A stretch of DNA of 64,000 bases from the NCBI RefSeq assembly GCF_042661605.1, contig NZ_JBHSWJ010000002.1, positions 248,001-312,000 on the forward strand, read 5' to 3'. The notes beneath the pieces were generated by a model that was given only the letters and a program-made list of their open reading frames with translations, was not told where the DNA came from and searched no databases. The position numbers and the translations under genes were made by a program. This DNA comes from Branchiibius cervicis. Its GTDB lineage: Bacteria > Actinomycetota > Actinomycetes > Actinomycetales > Dermatophilaceae. Shown in pieces: positions 34,749 through 43,719 of this stretch (position 1 is the first letter of the stretch; each line of letters starts with the position of its first letter).

Positions 34749-34935
34749 TTGTGCTGTGCACCACACGGGTGTAGACCAGAGGTGTACTTCCGTAACTGAA
34801 TCGAGTACCCACGCGAGGCCAGTCCTTTGATGGACAGTTCGACCCCAGGACCAGTCAGGGGCGACGGACACGAAACAGCACGCTTGGTCGCTCCATGAGG
34901 TTACGGACGAGGGCGCCCCACATCGTGGGGCGCCC
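34749..34935 (+). ncRNA. candidate small transcript upstream of ssd, with promoter and terminator
   Basis: The 360-bp gap 34689-35048 holds no sizeable gene but has the parts of a short transcription unit. TTGTGC (34749-34754) and TAGACC (34772-34777), 17 bp apart, form a fair promoter. A perfect hairpin GGGCGCCCCAC-ATC-GTGGGGCGCCC (34911-34935) forms a strong terminator. The predicted RNA would be about 150 nt. It contains a 22-codon open frame (34830-34898, MDSSTPGPVRG...) without a ribosome site, and can pair AGTCCT with AGGACC. I recall that mycobacteria carry the 6C small RNA near ssd, but the C-rich loops of 6C are absent here. Confidence 0.4.
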
Positions 34936-35048
34936 GCTTATGTGCCCGCGAGCGAGCGCCTGTGGATGGCGTACGCCGAGTGGCTGGTTGTCCACACCGG
35001 CGCCGATCCGACTGGCCGGGGCCGGTCCGGTCGTCGTCCGATGGGTCC

Positions 35049-35789
35049 ATGGACGACCTCGACCCGCTGCAGCCGCTCGCACCGTGCCTCGCCGTCGTAG
35101 GTGCCGGAAGTGCCTGTGGTGCAAGCACTTTGAGCACTGCTCTGACCATCACTGCCGCCCGTGCGGGGTGGTCGTCCGTCGCCATCGATGCCGACCCGTG
35201 GGGCGGCGGGTTGGACAACCTCTTCGATCTGGCCGCCGACCCGGGGCTGCGCTGGCCCGATCTGCTGGGAAGTGACGGCACCCTACCCGGTCAGCCGTTG
35301 CTGGACCGGTTGCCGACGGCGGACAGCGGCGCGCGCGTCGTGGCGTGCGACGGCCCGGACCCCATCCCGCCGGACCGGCTGCGCGAGGTCATCGCCGCGT
35401 GCCGACGTGCCAGCGATCTGGTCGTGGTCGATGTGCCGCGGGACCTGGCGGCGGCCGGCGCTGCCCTCGCCGTCGCCGATGTACTGATCGTCGTCACCGC
35501 CCCCGACCGGCGGGTGCTGGTCATCACCGAGCAACTCATCGGGTACGCCCGCGCGATCGAGCCGGACCTGCCGCTGGGTTTCGTAGTGCGTGACACCCGG
35601 GAGCACGTGGCACAGCAGATTGCGCGACTCAGCGACGTGCCGTTGCTCGGGGTGCTGGCCCACGACCGCAAACTCGATCAGCGCCAATCCAGTCCGGCGG
35701 TGCCCGGCGCCAGTGCTCGCAGTGCGGTGTCGGCGCTCGCGGCGGCGTTGCTGCGGGACCTGGTCATCGAGCATCGGGTGGCGTCGTGA
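35049..35789 (+). CDS. ssd: Ssd/TadZ-like protein (CpaE family) of the Tad locus
   Basis: A 246-residue MinD-superfamily protein, orthologous by position to Rv3660c (septum-site-determining protein) and to TadZ/CpaE, which places Tad pilus machinery in the cell. The fold is clear (AVVGAGSACGASTLSTAL, then AIDADPWGGGLD and DLVVVDVPRD), but the Walker A loop has GSACGAST without the deviant signature lysine, so ATP hydrolysis is doubtful. The N-terminal receiver-like part of CpaE is lacking. GTG of tadA overlaps its stop by four bases. Confidence 0.88.
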   Translation: MDDLDPLQPLAPCLAVVGAGSACGASTLSTALTITAARAGWSSVAIDADPWGGGLDNLFDLAADPGLRWPDLLGSDGTLPGQPLLDRLPTADSGARVVACDGPDPIPPDRLREVIAACRRASDLVVVDVPRDLAAAGAALAVADVLIVVTAPDRRVLVITEQLIGYARAIEPDLPLGFVVRDTREHVAQQIARLSDVPLLGVLAHDRKLDQRQSSPAVPGASARSAVSALAAALLRDLVIEHRVAS

Positions 35790-36946
35790 GCGCCGCTCGC
35801 GGTGGTCCGGCTCGAGGTGGCCCCGCGCTCGCGCTCTGGGAGCAGATCCGGGCCGGACGGTCGCCCGACGACACCCGCGTTGCCGACGTGGCCGGCGCCG
35901 ACCCGGTGGTGCTCGGTGACGATCACGTGCTCCGCTTGCGCGACCAGTTACGGTCAGACGTGCTGGGCGCCGGCCCGCTGGAGACGTTGCTGGCGGATCC
36001 GGGAGTCACCGACGTCCTCGTGAACGGACTGGCCGGCGTCTGGGTCGACCGCGGGCATGGCCTCGAACGACGCGACCTGGCCTTCAGCGACGCCGCCCAG
36101 GTGCGCCGACTGGCGGTGCGTCTGGCGACACTGGCCGGCCGGCGGCTCGATGAGAGCCAGCCGTTCGTCGACGGCCTGTTACCCGGCGGGATCCGGTTGC
36201 ACGCCATTCTGCCGCCCCTGGTGGAGACGGCTGCGCACTTGTCGCTGCGGATTCCGCGCGACAACGGCCTGGATCTGGCCGGGCTGCAGGAGGGCGGAGC
36301 GGTGGACGCCTCGGGAGCACGGGTGTTGGCCGAACTGATCGCTGCACGAGTTGCGTTCGTGATCAGCGGCGGCACCGGTTCGGGCAAGACCACCCTGCTC
36401 GCGGCGCTGTTGCGGCAGGTGCCGGCGCATGAGCGCATCGTGATCGTCGAAGACGTCCGCGAGTTGCGGGTCGTGCATCCGCACGTGGTGCGTCTGGAAG
36501 GGCGCAGCGCCAACGTCGAAGGTTCGGGTGAGATCGCGCTGCCGGTTCTCGTGCGGCAGTCGTTGCGGATGCGACCGGACCGGCTGGTGGTCGGTGAGGT
36601 CCGCGGCGCCGAAGTGCGTGAGTTGCTGACGGCGCTGAACACCGGCCATGACGGCGGTTGCGGCACGATCCACGCGAACACCAGCGCGGACGTCGTCGCG
36701 CGCTTCGAGGCGTTGGGCGCGTTGGCCGGGATGACAACTCCCGCAGTGCATTCCCAGTTGGCCAGTGCGGTCCGGGTCGTCGTGCATCTGCGCCGGGCCG
36801 GCGACCGGCGGGTGGTCCAGGAGCTCGGGGTGCTGGTGCGGGTGGGCGGCACGGTGCAGGTACGACCAGCGTTGGTGCGATCGGGCGACCGGCTCGAACG
36901 CGAGGACGGCTGGAGCGAACTTCGCCGGGCGTTGGGGGCATCGTGA
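35786..36946 (+). CDS. tadA: TadA/CpaF secretion ATPase
   Basis: A 386-residue hexameric ATPase that powers assembly of Flp-type pili or related secretion. N-terminal region with LGAGPLETLLADPGVTDVLVNG, Walker A SGGTGSGKTTLLAALL near residue 195, Walker B RLVVGEVRGAE and the His box TGHDGGCGTIHANT are all intact. It lies between ssd and the tadB/tadC membrane genes with four-base overlaps on both sides, which indicates one operon. Confidence 0.94.
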   Translation: MSAARGGPARGGPALALWEQIRAGRSPDDTRVADVAGADPVVLGDDHVLRLRDQLRSDVLGAGPLETLLADPGVTDVLVNGLAGVWVDRGHGLERRDLAFSDAAQVRRLAVRLATLAGRRLDESQPFVDGLLPGGIRLHAILPPLVETAAHLSLRIPRDNGLDLAGLQEGGAVDASGARVLAELIAARVAFVISGGTGSGKTTLLAALLRQVPAHERIVIVEDVRELRVVHPHVVRLEGRSANVEGSGEIALPVLVRQSLRMRPDRLVVGEVRGAEVRELLTALNTGHDGGCGTIHANTSADVVARFEALGALAGMTTPAVHSQLASAVRVVVHLRRAGDRRVVQELGVLVRVGGTVQVRPALVRSGDRLEREDGWSELRRALGAS

Positions 36947-37650
36947 GCCTGCTCGTCGCACTCCTGGGTGCTGCGGCCGTTCTGGCGTGGCCGCGGCGCA
37001 CGATCCCGATTCCCGTACGCCGATCTGCCCAGACCCATGCCCGGCGGCGCCGGCCGTCGTTCACCGGTCGGCGACGGCGGCAGGCTCGGCGCCGCTCGGC
37101 GATCACCCAGCTTCTGCGATCCGTCTCCCCGGCCTTGCGTGCCGGCGTGCCGCCGACGGTGGCGGTCGCGAATGCCGCACGGCTGACGGCGGATTCGGTG
37201 CTCGATCCCCTGTTCGGCGAGGCCATGAGCCAGCTCGCGCTTCGTGCGGAGGCCGGTCTGGAGCTGGCACCGGTCTTCCGGGCTCTCGGCACCGACTTCG
37301 ATCTGCCGCAGTTGGAGGTGGTGGCGGCCGCATGGGCGATGTCGGACGAACTGGGCTGTAGCTTGACCGATGCTGTCGCGGCCGCGGTTTCCCTGCTGGA
37401 AGCCGCTGACGATCGTGAGCGCGCTCTGCGGGTAGCAGTTGCCGGCGCACGGGCCACGATGCACCTGTTGACGGGTCTTCCGGCTGCCGGCGTGGGGATC
37501 GCGGCACTGGCCGGGGTCCCTCCCGGTCAGCTCTACACCGGTGTGGCCGGCCTCGGCGCGCTGTCGGTGGGAGTGGTGCTGATCCTGCTGGGCCGGTGGT
37601 GGTCGGGTCGGCTGATGCGCCGCTGTGTCCGCTCGGAGGTCCTCTCGTGA
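36943..37650 (+). CDS. tadB: TadB-like type II secretion F-domain membrane protein
   Basis: A 235-residue membrane platform protein. It starts with a hydrophobic segment (SLLVALLGAAAVLAW), followed by a very basic stretch with two RRRR clusters and an F-domain helical bundle (LRAGVPPTVAVANAARL ... AMSDELGCSLTDAV), and ends with two membrane segments. It is shorter than TadB of Gram-negative bacteria, as normal for actinomycetes (Rv3658c type). Start GTG 36943. Confidence 0.88.
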   Translation: MSLLVALLGAAAVLAWPRRTIPIPVRRSAQTHARRRRPSFTGRRRRQARRRSAITQLLRSVSPALRAGVPPTVAVANAARLTADSVLDPLFGEAMSQLALRAEAGLELAPVFRALGTDFDLPQLEVVAAAWAMSDELGCSLTDAVAAAVSLLEAADDRERALRVAVAGARATMHLLTGLPAAGVGIAALAGVPPGQLYTGVAGLGALSVGVVLILLGRWWSGRLMRRCVRSEVLS

Positions 37651-38282
37651 TGGCGCTGTCCGTCGCCCTGCCGCTGCTGATGGCGGTGCTGTGCTGGCCG
37701 CCCAGGCGCCCTGCTCCTGCCGGACAGCACGGTATCGGCGGGCTGTGGTCCGACGCCGACGTCGACTTCGACACGGTCGCAGGCACGGACACGGCGAGAT
37801 CGGCGGCCGGCACGGGCCACGAAACGCGGTCCGTCGCCGCACTGGAAACCACGCTCAGCGTGGCCACCGCGATCGATCTCCTCGCGCTCGCGCTCACCTC
37901 CGGCGCCCCGTTGACGAACTCACTGACCGCGGTGGCCGAGCACAGCGGTCCGGTCGTCGCGGTGCAGTTACGGCAGGTGACCGCGGCACTGCAGTGGGGG
38001 GTCGATGAGACCAAGGCATGGCGCGGACTGCCCTCGGTGTGGCGACCCGCAGCCGACGCCCTGACCCTGGCGGCCCGGGTCGGGATGCCCGCGGCCGGGC
38101 TGTTGCGAGAAGCGGCCGCGGCGATCCGCCGTGACGAGCGACAGGCGCTGCAGGAGCGTACGGCGCGGCTCGGCGTTCTGATCGTCCTGCCCCTGGGCGG
38201 GTGCTTCCTGCCGGCGTTCGCGGTGCTGACGGTGCTGCCCGTGGTGGCGGTGATCGCTCGGAGCGTGCTCGCGGGCACCTAG
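37647..38282 (+). CDS. tadC: TadC-like type II secretion F-domain membrane protein
   Basis: A 211-residue second platform protein (Rv3657c type). It has an N-terminal segment, a variable Asp/Thr-rich linker, the F domain (LALALTSGAPLTNSLTAVAEH ... AARVGMPAAGLLREAAAAI) and two C-terminal membrane segments. GTG 37647 has GGAGG seven bases upstream and overlaps the tadB stop. ATG 37650 is the alternative. Confidence 0.88.
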   Translation: MMALSVALPLLMAVLCWPPRRPAPAGQHGIGGLWSDADVDFDTVAGTDTARSAAGTGHETRSVAALETTLSVATAIDLLALALTSGAPLTNSLTAVAEHSGPVVAVQLRQVTAALQWGVDETKAWRGLPSVWRPAADALTLAARVGMPAAGLLREAAAAIRRDERQALQERTARLGVLIVLPLGGCFLPAFAVLTVLPVVAVIARSVLAGT

Positions 38283-38358
38283 CCGTGGTTCTCGCCGTAG
38301 TTCCGGATCACGCTGCGGCGTAGAGGTTTTCAGTGATCCAGGAAGAGAGGGGTAGGAC

Positions 38359-38565
38359 ATGAGAACGGCAATGACGGGTGTGAGGCGTCGGCTGCACACG
38401 CTGCGAGCACCCGCCGCAGAGGCAGGGATGAGTACGGCGGAATACGCGGTCGGAACCCTGGCGGCGGTGACCTTCGCCACGGTGCTGATAGCGGTGATCA
38501 AATCCGGGGCGGTGAAGTCGGCCCTGGCCGGCATCATCCAGGCGGCGTTGAGCATCGCGTCGTGA
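38359..38565 (+). CDS. Flp-pilin-like DUF4244 protein
   Basis: A 68-residue protein with a short basic leader, then EAGMSTAEYAVGTLAAVTFATVL, the pattern of a class III prepilin cleaved after the small residue before M/T with Glu at +5, and one membrane helix. This is DUF4244 (Rv3656c type) and probably the structural pilin of the locus. GGAAGAGAGGGGTAGGAC precedes ATG 38359. No prepilin peptidase gene lies in the window. Confidence 0.88.
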   Translation: MRTAMTGVRRRLHTLRAPAAEAGMSTAEYAVGTLAAVTFATVLIAVIKSGAVKSALAGIIQAALSIAS

Positions 38566-38948
38566 GGAAGGGACGGCCGCGTCCGCGGCGGCATGGTCGA
38601 CGGCCCGCAGACGCCGGGATGGTCACCGCCGAACTCGCGGCCGTCCTGCCCGCGATCGTCTTCGTGCTCGCTGTCGCGCTCAACGCGGTCGCGATCGGCA
38701 TCGACCAGATCCGCTGTGTCGATGCGGCACGGATGGCGGCGCGCAGCGCCTCGCGCGGGGACAGTCCGGCGCAGATCAGTGACATCGGGCGTCGGGCCGC
38801 ACCGGGCGGCGCGACGGTGCTGCTTCGACCGGTCGCGGATGCCGTGGAAGTGACCGTGAGCACGCAGCCACCAGGTCCCTTCGGCTGGCTGATCGGCAAC
38901 CACCGGTTGTCGGGGTCCGTCATCGCGCCGCTGGAACGGTCGCCGTGA
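38562..38948 (+). CDS. TadE-like pseudopilin (Rv3655c type)
   Basis: A 128-residue protein with a basic N-terminus, the cleavage-like motif DAGMVTAELAAVLPAIVFVLAVALN and a soluble domain with RCVDAARMAARSASRG. This is the arrangement of TadE minor pilins. It overlaps the pilin gene and its successor by four bases each. Confidence 0.88.
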   Translation: MRKGRPRPRRHGRRPADAGMVTAELAAVLPAIVFVLAVALNAVAIGIDQIRCVDAARMAARSASRGDSPAQISDIGRRAAPGGATVLLRPVADAVEVTVSTQPPGPFGWLIGNHRLSGSVIAPLERSP

Positions 38949-39301
38949 CGGCCCGCGATCGCGGATCGGCGACCGTCCTGGCCATCGGTGTGATCGCAGT
39001 AGTCATCGTGGTTCTGGGCGGTGCGCTCACCGCTGCGCGAGCGGTCCGGGCCGCAGCCCGGGCAGCCGCCGCAGCCGACATGGCCGCGCTCGCGGGTGCC
39101 CGGGTGTTGCAGACGGCCGCCGAGGCGCCGGCCTGTGCGCAAGCTGCGCGGACCGCGGCTCGCAACGGTGCGTCGTTGGTCTCGTGCACCGTGCACGGCC
39201 AGGATCTGACGATCCGGGTCGTGGTCGACACTGCGATCCCGGGGCTGGGACCGGCGACGGCGCGGGCCCGTGCGGGTCCGGCGGCAGGCTCAGCTGAGTA
39301 G
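38945..39301 (+). CDS. TadE-like/flp-associated protein (Rv3654c type)
   Basis: A 118-residue protein: RDRGSATVLAIGVIAVVIVVLGGALTAARAV is one membrane helix after a short basic start, then AAADMAALAGARVLQ, the conserved block of the 'helicase/secretion neighbourhood TadE-like' family. A cysteine pair in the soluble part (PACAQ and VSCTV) may form a disulfide. It is the last gene of the Tad operon; 79 bp separate it from the helicase stop on the other strand. Confidence 0.85.
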   Translation: MTARDRGSATVLAIGVIAVVIVVLGGALTAARAVRAAARAAAAADMAALAGARVLQTAAEAPACAQAARTAARNGASLVSCTVHGQDLTIRVVVDTAIPGLGPATARARAGPAAGSAE

Positions 39302-39379
39302 CGTGGCCTTCGCAGCGGTCATCGGCATCCTCTGCTCGCTTGTGCTGCCACGAGCCTAGGTCCCGGGACGGTCAGCGGC

Positions 39380-41670
39380 TCAGCGATCCGGAAACTGCGT
39401 GCGTCCTCCCAGCAGGACGTCCAGCACGATGACCGCACCGGCCTTGTCCAGGGGTTCGTTGCCGTTGCCGCACTTCGGGCTCTGCACACACGCCGGACAG
39501 CCGCTGTCGCACGCACAGGTGAGGATCGCCGTACGGGTAGCGGTCAACCAGTCGGTGCCCAATTCGTAGGCGCGACGGGCAAATCCGGCCCCGCCGGGAT
39601 GTCCGTCGTAGACCAGCACGGTCGGCAACTCGGTATCTGGATGCAACACGGTCGAGACACCGCCGATGTCCCAGCGGTCGCACTGGGCGATCAGCGGCAG
39701 CATCCCGATGGAGGCGTGCTCGGCGGCGTGCAGGGACCCCGGCAGGTCCCCAAGCGTCAGCCCGGTGTCCAGCACCGGATCCAGCGCGATGGTCCACCAC
39801 ACGGCCTTGGTCGTCATCGACCGCTCCGGCAGATCCAGACCGTGCTCACCCAACACTTCACCCGAAGGGGACCGCCGCAGGAAAGAGGTGACCCGTGAGC
39901 GGACTCGGACCGTGCCGAAGCACAATTGCGCGCACGGCAGCGACACCGATTCGTCGACGGTGAGGACGTCGAAAGCGCTGACCGAGCGGGCTTGCGTCGA
40001 CCACCCCGGATCGCCGCGCACCACATGCGCACTGCCGTCCTCGAGGTCCAGCCGGGTGACCACGTGCGATTCGCCCTGGTGCACGTAGACCGCGCCCTCG
40101 TGGACCGCGCTGTGCGACCGGTCCTCATCGACCGTGCCCAGCACCCGGCCGGTGCGCGACTCCACGATCCGCACCGCCTGGTCACCGGTGCCGCGCAACC
40201 CGAACAGATCGGTCGGGCGGCCCTCGTCGGCCCAGAACCAGCCTTTGGGTCGGCGGCGCAGGAGTCGCCGCTCGACCAGGGAATCGAGCATCGCGGTCAT
40301 CGACGGCCCGAAGTACCGCTCGTCCTCCAGGGTCACCGGCAACTCTGCGGCCGCTGCCATCAGGTGCGGCATCAGCACCTGCGGGTTGGCCGGGTCCAGG
40401 ACCGCCCGCTCCACCGGCGTCCCCAGGACCGCGTCGGGGTGATGGAGCAGATATCGGTCCAACGGGTCGTCGCCGGCCACGAAGAGGACCAGGGCGGGCG
40501 TGCCGCTGCGACCGGCCCGCCCCGCCTGCTGCCAGAACGAGGCCCGGGTGCCCGGCCAGCCGGCCATCACCACCGCGTCCAGGCCCGAGATGTCCACGCC
40601 GAGTTCGAGCGCGTTGGTCGCCGCGACCCCGATCAGGGATCGTTGCCGCAGGCCGCGCTCGAGGGCGCGCCGTTCCTCGGGCAGATAACCCCCGCGGTAC
40701 GCCGCGACCTCCTGTGCGTCCAGCGACAGGGACCGCCGGACGATGTCCGCGACGACTTCGACGCCGGAACGTGAGCGAGCGAAGGTGACCGTCTGCACCT
40801 GTCGGGCGACCAGGGTTCGCATCAGCCCGGCGGCTTCTGCGACCGCGCTGACCGATCCCTCACCCGACTCGCGTTCGCCGGGCTCCCAGAAAGCGAAAGT
40901 CGCTGCAGCGCGGGCCGATCCGTCCTCCTGGACAGCCCGGACCGGAGCACCGATCAGGTCCGAGGCATGCTGAGCCGGATCGGCCATGGTCGCCGACGCC
41001 AGCACGAAGACAGGATCCGCGCCGTACCGGGCTGCGATCCGGCGCAACCGTCGCACCACGGAGGCTACGTGCGAGCCGATCACTCCTTTGTAGACGTGGC
41101 ATTCGTCGATCACGACGTACCGCAGCCGCCGCAGGAACGGCGCCCACCGCTCGTGCCCCGGCAGCAGGGTGTGATGCAACAGGTCCGGGTTGGTCAGGAT
41201 GACGTTGGCGTGTTCCCGGATCCAGCGGCGTTCGTCGAGAGGGGTGTCGCCGTCGAGGGCCGCGGCGCGCACCCCGGAATGGCCAACGCGTCGATGCGGC
41301 TCAGTTGGTCGGCGCCCAGCGCTTTGGTGGGCGCCAGGTAGATCGCGGTGGCGCCGCGTCCGTTGACCGCCGATGAGCCCTCGTGCGCGGCGCTCAGCAT
41401 CGGCAGCAGGTATCCGAGACTCTTGCCCGATGCGGTTCCCGTGCTGACCGCGACGTTCTCCCCTGCGTGGGCCAACTGCGCGACCAGCGCCTGGTGGGAC
41501 CACAAACGCGAAATCCCCGACCCGCGCACGGCGGCGTCCACGGCCGGCGGCACCCAGGCCGGCCACGCGCCGTACGCCGGCTCCCGGGCCGGGCGCTGCT
41601 CGACGTGCACGACTTTGCCGCCCGGGCAGGCTGCGGCCACCTCGGCCAGCAGTGCCATGGGGTCGCTCAC
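39380..41670 (-). CDS. DEAD/DEAH helicase, Hrq1/MrfA type (one frameshift)
   Basis: A superfamily 2 helicase of about 763 residues. Motif Q/I: HQALVAQLAHAGENVAVSTGTASGKSLGYLLPML; motif II is DECH in YVVIDECHVYKG; motif III SATMADP; motif VI QQAGRAGRSG. The C-terminal DUF1998-type region holds CACDSGCPACVQSPKCGNGN, a likely metal-binding cysteine cluster as in MrfA/Hrq1, which repair cross-linked DNA in other organisms. The frame changes near 41273: four C should be five (IPGVRAAALDGDT). GTG 41670 is the start. In both mycobacteria and streptomycetes this helicase flanks the Tad genes or bldG. Confidence 0.9.
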
Positions 41671-41813
41671 CCGGCAACGGTAACGCCGGATGATGACAGG
41701 TATGCGCACCCACTTGCGGGGAACGGGCGAACGCCCGGCCGACCGGAATGCGAGAATCCCCGGTGGGGGTAGGTCCACGCTCGTGGGCTGCAGAAAACGT
41801 TGAGGAGCAGAAC

Positions 41814-42155
41814 GTGGAGATCTCGGTGACCGACGACGGGGGACCGGACGTGACGGTGATCTCGTTGGTCGGAGAGGCCGACGTGTCGACAGCCGCTCGT
41901 TTGCGCGAGGAACTGGTGCGGGCGGTCGGGGAGGGTGGCCCGGCGTACGTCGTGGACCTGAGCCGCGTGCCGTTCCTGGACTCCACCGCGCTCGGTGTGC
42001 TGGTCGGTCGGCTGAAGGCGGTCCGCTCGGCCGGAGGGGATCTGGTGCTGGTGACCGGCGACCAGCGGTTGTTGCGCAATTTCGCGATCACCGGCCTGGA
42101 CAAGGTGTTCGGGATCTTCCCGACGATCGCCGAAGCGACCGCCGCCCTGTCGTGA
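41814..42155 (+). CDS. bldG: anti-sigma factor antagonist, STAS domain (BldG-like)
   Basis: A 113-residue single STAS domain. It contains VISLVGEADVSTAARLREEL and the phosphorylation site VPFLDSTALGVLVG (serine in DST). Unphosphorylated proteins of this type bind anti-sigma kinases and free a sigma factor. Its position between the helicase and the topA region matches bldG of Streptomyces, but no anti-sigma gene follows. GTG 41814 has AGGAG six bases upstream. It overlaps the methyltransferase gene by four bases. Confidence 0.88.
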   Translation: MEISVTDDGGPDVTVISLVGEADVSTAARLREELVRAVGEGGPAYVVDLSRVPFLDSTALGVLVGRLKAVRSAGGDLVLVTGDQRLLRNFAITGLDKVFGIFPTIAEATAALS

Positions 42156-43615
42156 GCGACCTTGCCGCGCTTGCCGCGGATCTGCGGGCGTTGCCCTACA
42201 CCGTGGATTCGGTGCGGCAGTGTTTGGGACCGGCCGCTTCAGCCGCCCTGATGCGGGAGCAACCGGTCGCGGCGGATCTGGCGACCCGCGAGCGCGGCGG
42301 GATCGCTGCGCTGGTGAGGCTGTTCACCCTCGGATTGCCCGTTCCGCTGGCGCTGGCGGAGTCGGCGCTGCCGCGGTGTGGCGTGGCCGGCCTGGTCTCG
42401 CTGGGACTGGCGAGCGCCGCCGAAGGCGCGGTGAATGCGTTGGTCGATCTGCGCCCGTACGGCGATGAGAGCCACGACTGGTTCGTCGCCTCCGATCTGT
42501 CCGAGCTGGCGACGCGTGCCCCGCTGCGTACCGACCACGTGCTCGGCATCGGCGGTGCGTCCACCACGTTGGCGTCGTGGACCCCGTCGGCCGGTGGCCC
42601 GGGCACTGGATCTCGGGACCGGTTGCGGGGTGCAGGCGCTGCATCTGTCCACGCACGCTGATCACGTCGTGGCAACGGATCTGTCGTCCCGCGCGCTGTG
42701 GTTCGCGGGTCTGAACGCGTCGTTGAACGACCTGTCCTGGGACCTTCGCCGCGGCTCGCTGTTGGAACCCGTTGCGGGGCAACGATTCGATCTGATCGTC
42801 AGCAACCCGCCGTTCGTGATCACGCCTCGCCGACCGGACGTGCCGGAGTACGAATACCGCGACGGCGGCATGGTCGGCGACTCCCTGGTCCGCACGCTGA
42901 TCCGTTCCCTGCCGGGGCATCTGGCAGCGGGCGGAGTGGCGCAACTGCTGGCCAACTGGGAGGTGCCGGCTGGCGGGGACTGGCGGGACGTCGTACGGCG
43001 ATGGGTGGAGCCCACCGGCCTGGACGCCTGGGTGATCCAGCGGGAGACCCAGGACCCGGCGCAGTACGCCGAGTTGTGGGCCCGCGACGGTGGCGCGGCT
43101 CCCGGGTCGGCTGAGTACGAAAATCTCTATGCCGCTTGGCTTTCTGACTTCGCATCCCGGGATGTCGATCACATCGGCTTCGGGGTCGTGACGCTGCAGC
43201 GGCCCGCCGGTGAGCGGGTGCCGTTCATCGACCTCGTCGCCGTTGGCGGGCCGGTTGCCTCGCCCATGGGACCGACGATCGACGCGGCCTGGCGGCGCGC
43301 AGTTGGCTGGTTTCGGCCAGCGACGACGACGTGCTGGCGGTCGCCTGGCAGGTGGCACCCGACGTTACCGAGGAGCGGTTCGGTCGACCCGGTGCCGACG
43401 ACCCGTCGGTCATCCGGCTGCGCCAAGGTGGCGGGCTGGGACTGACGGTGCCGATGGACACGGCGCTCGCGGCGTACGTTTCGGTGGCCGACGGGACGCT
43501 GCCCGCGGGGGTGGCGCTGGATGCGATTGCCCAACTACTGGAGGTGGATTCGCTGGCCGCCGTAGTGCCGCAGATCAGGTCGTTGATCGCGGACGGCTTC
43601 CTGATCCGGGGATGA
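42152..43615 (+). CDS. class I SAM-dependent methyltransferase (two frame changes)
   Basis: A protein of about 488 residues with an N-terminal helical domain (1-145) and a methyltransferase core: ALDLGTGCGVQALHL binds SAM and LIVSNPPFVI is the NPPF motif of PrmC/HemK- and N6-adenine-type enzymes. A C-terminal winged-helix-like part ends in IRSLIADGFLIRG. Frames change near 42591 (an extra C, GGCCGG for GGCGG) and near 43309 (TGGTTT for TGGGTTT). Substrate could be a glutamine in a protein or an RNA base. The gene is linked to bldG as in Streptomyces. Confidence 0.85.
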
Positions 43616-43719
43616 CAGCCTCGTCACATACTCGGCAATCTGCACATACGCGGTCCTGCGCGCGTCGAACGCCCGCGACAGAGCCGATTGCCGCGACAGT
43701 GCCGCGGGGGCGGTGACCG

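Noticed and set aside
34749..34935. 6C small RNA at the ssd locus
   Set aside because: Neither strand of the gap has the two hairpin loops with runs of six C that define this RNA; only a generic small-transcript call is supportable.
39380..42103. A 907-residue protein from the long open frame
   Set aside because: The part above about 41280 is arginine/proline-rich nonsense opposite bldG; helicase motifs continue in the neighbouring frame from GTG 41670.
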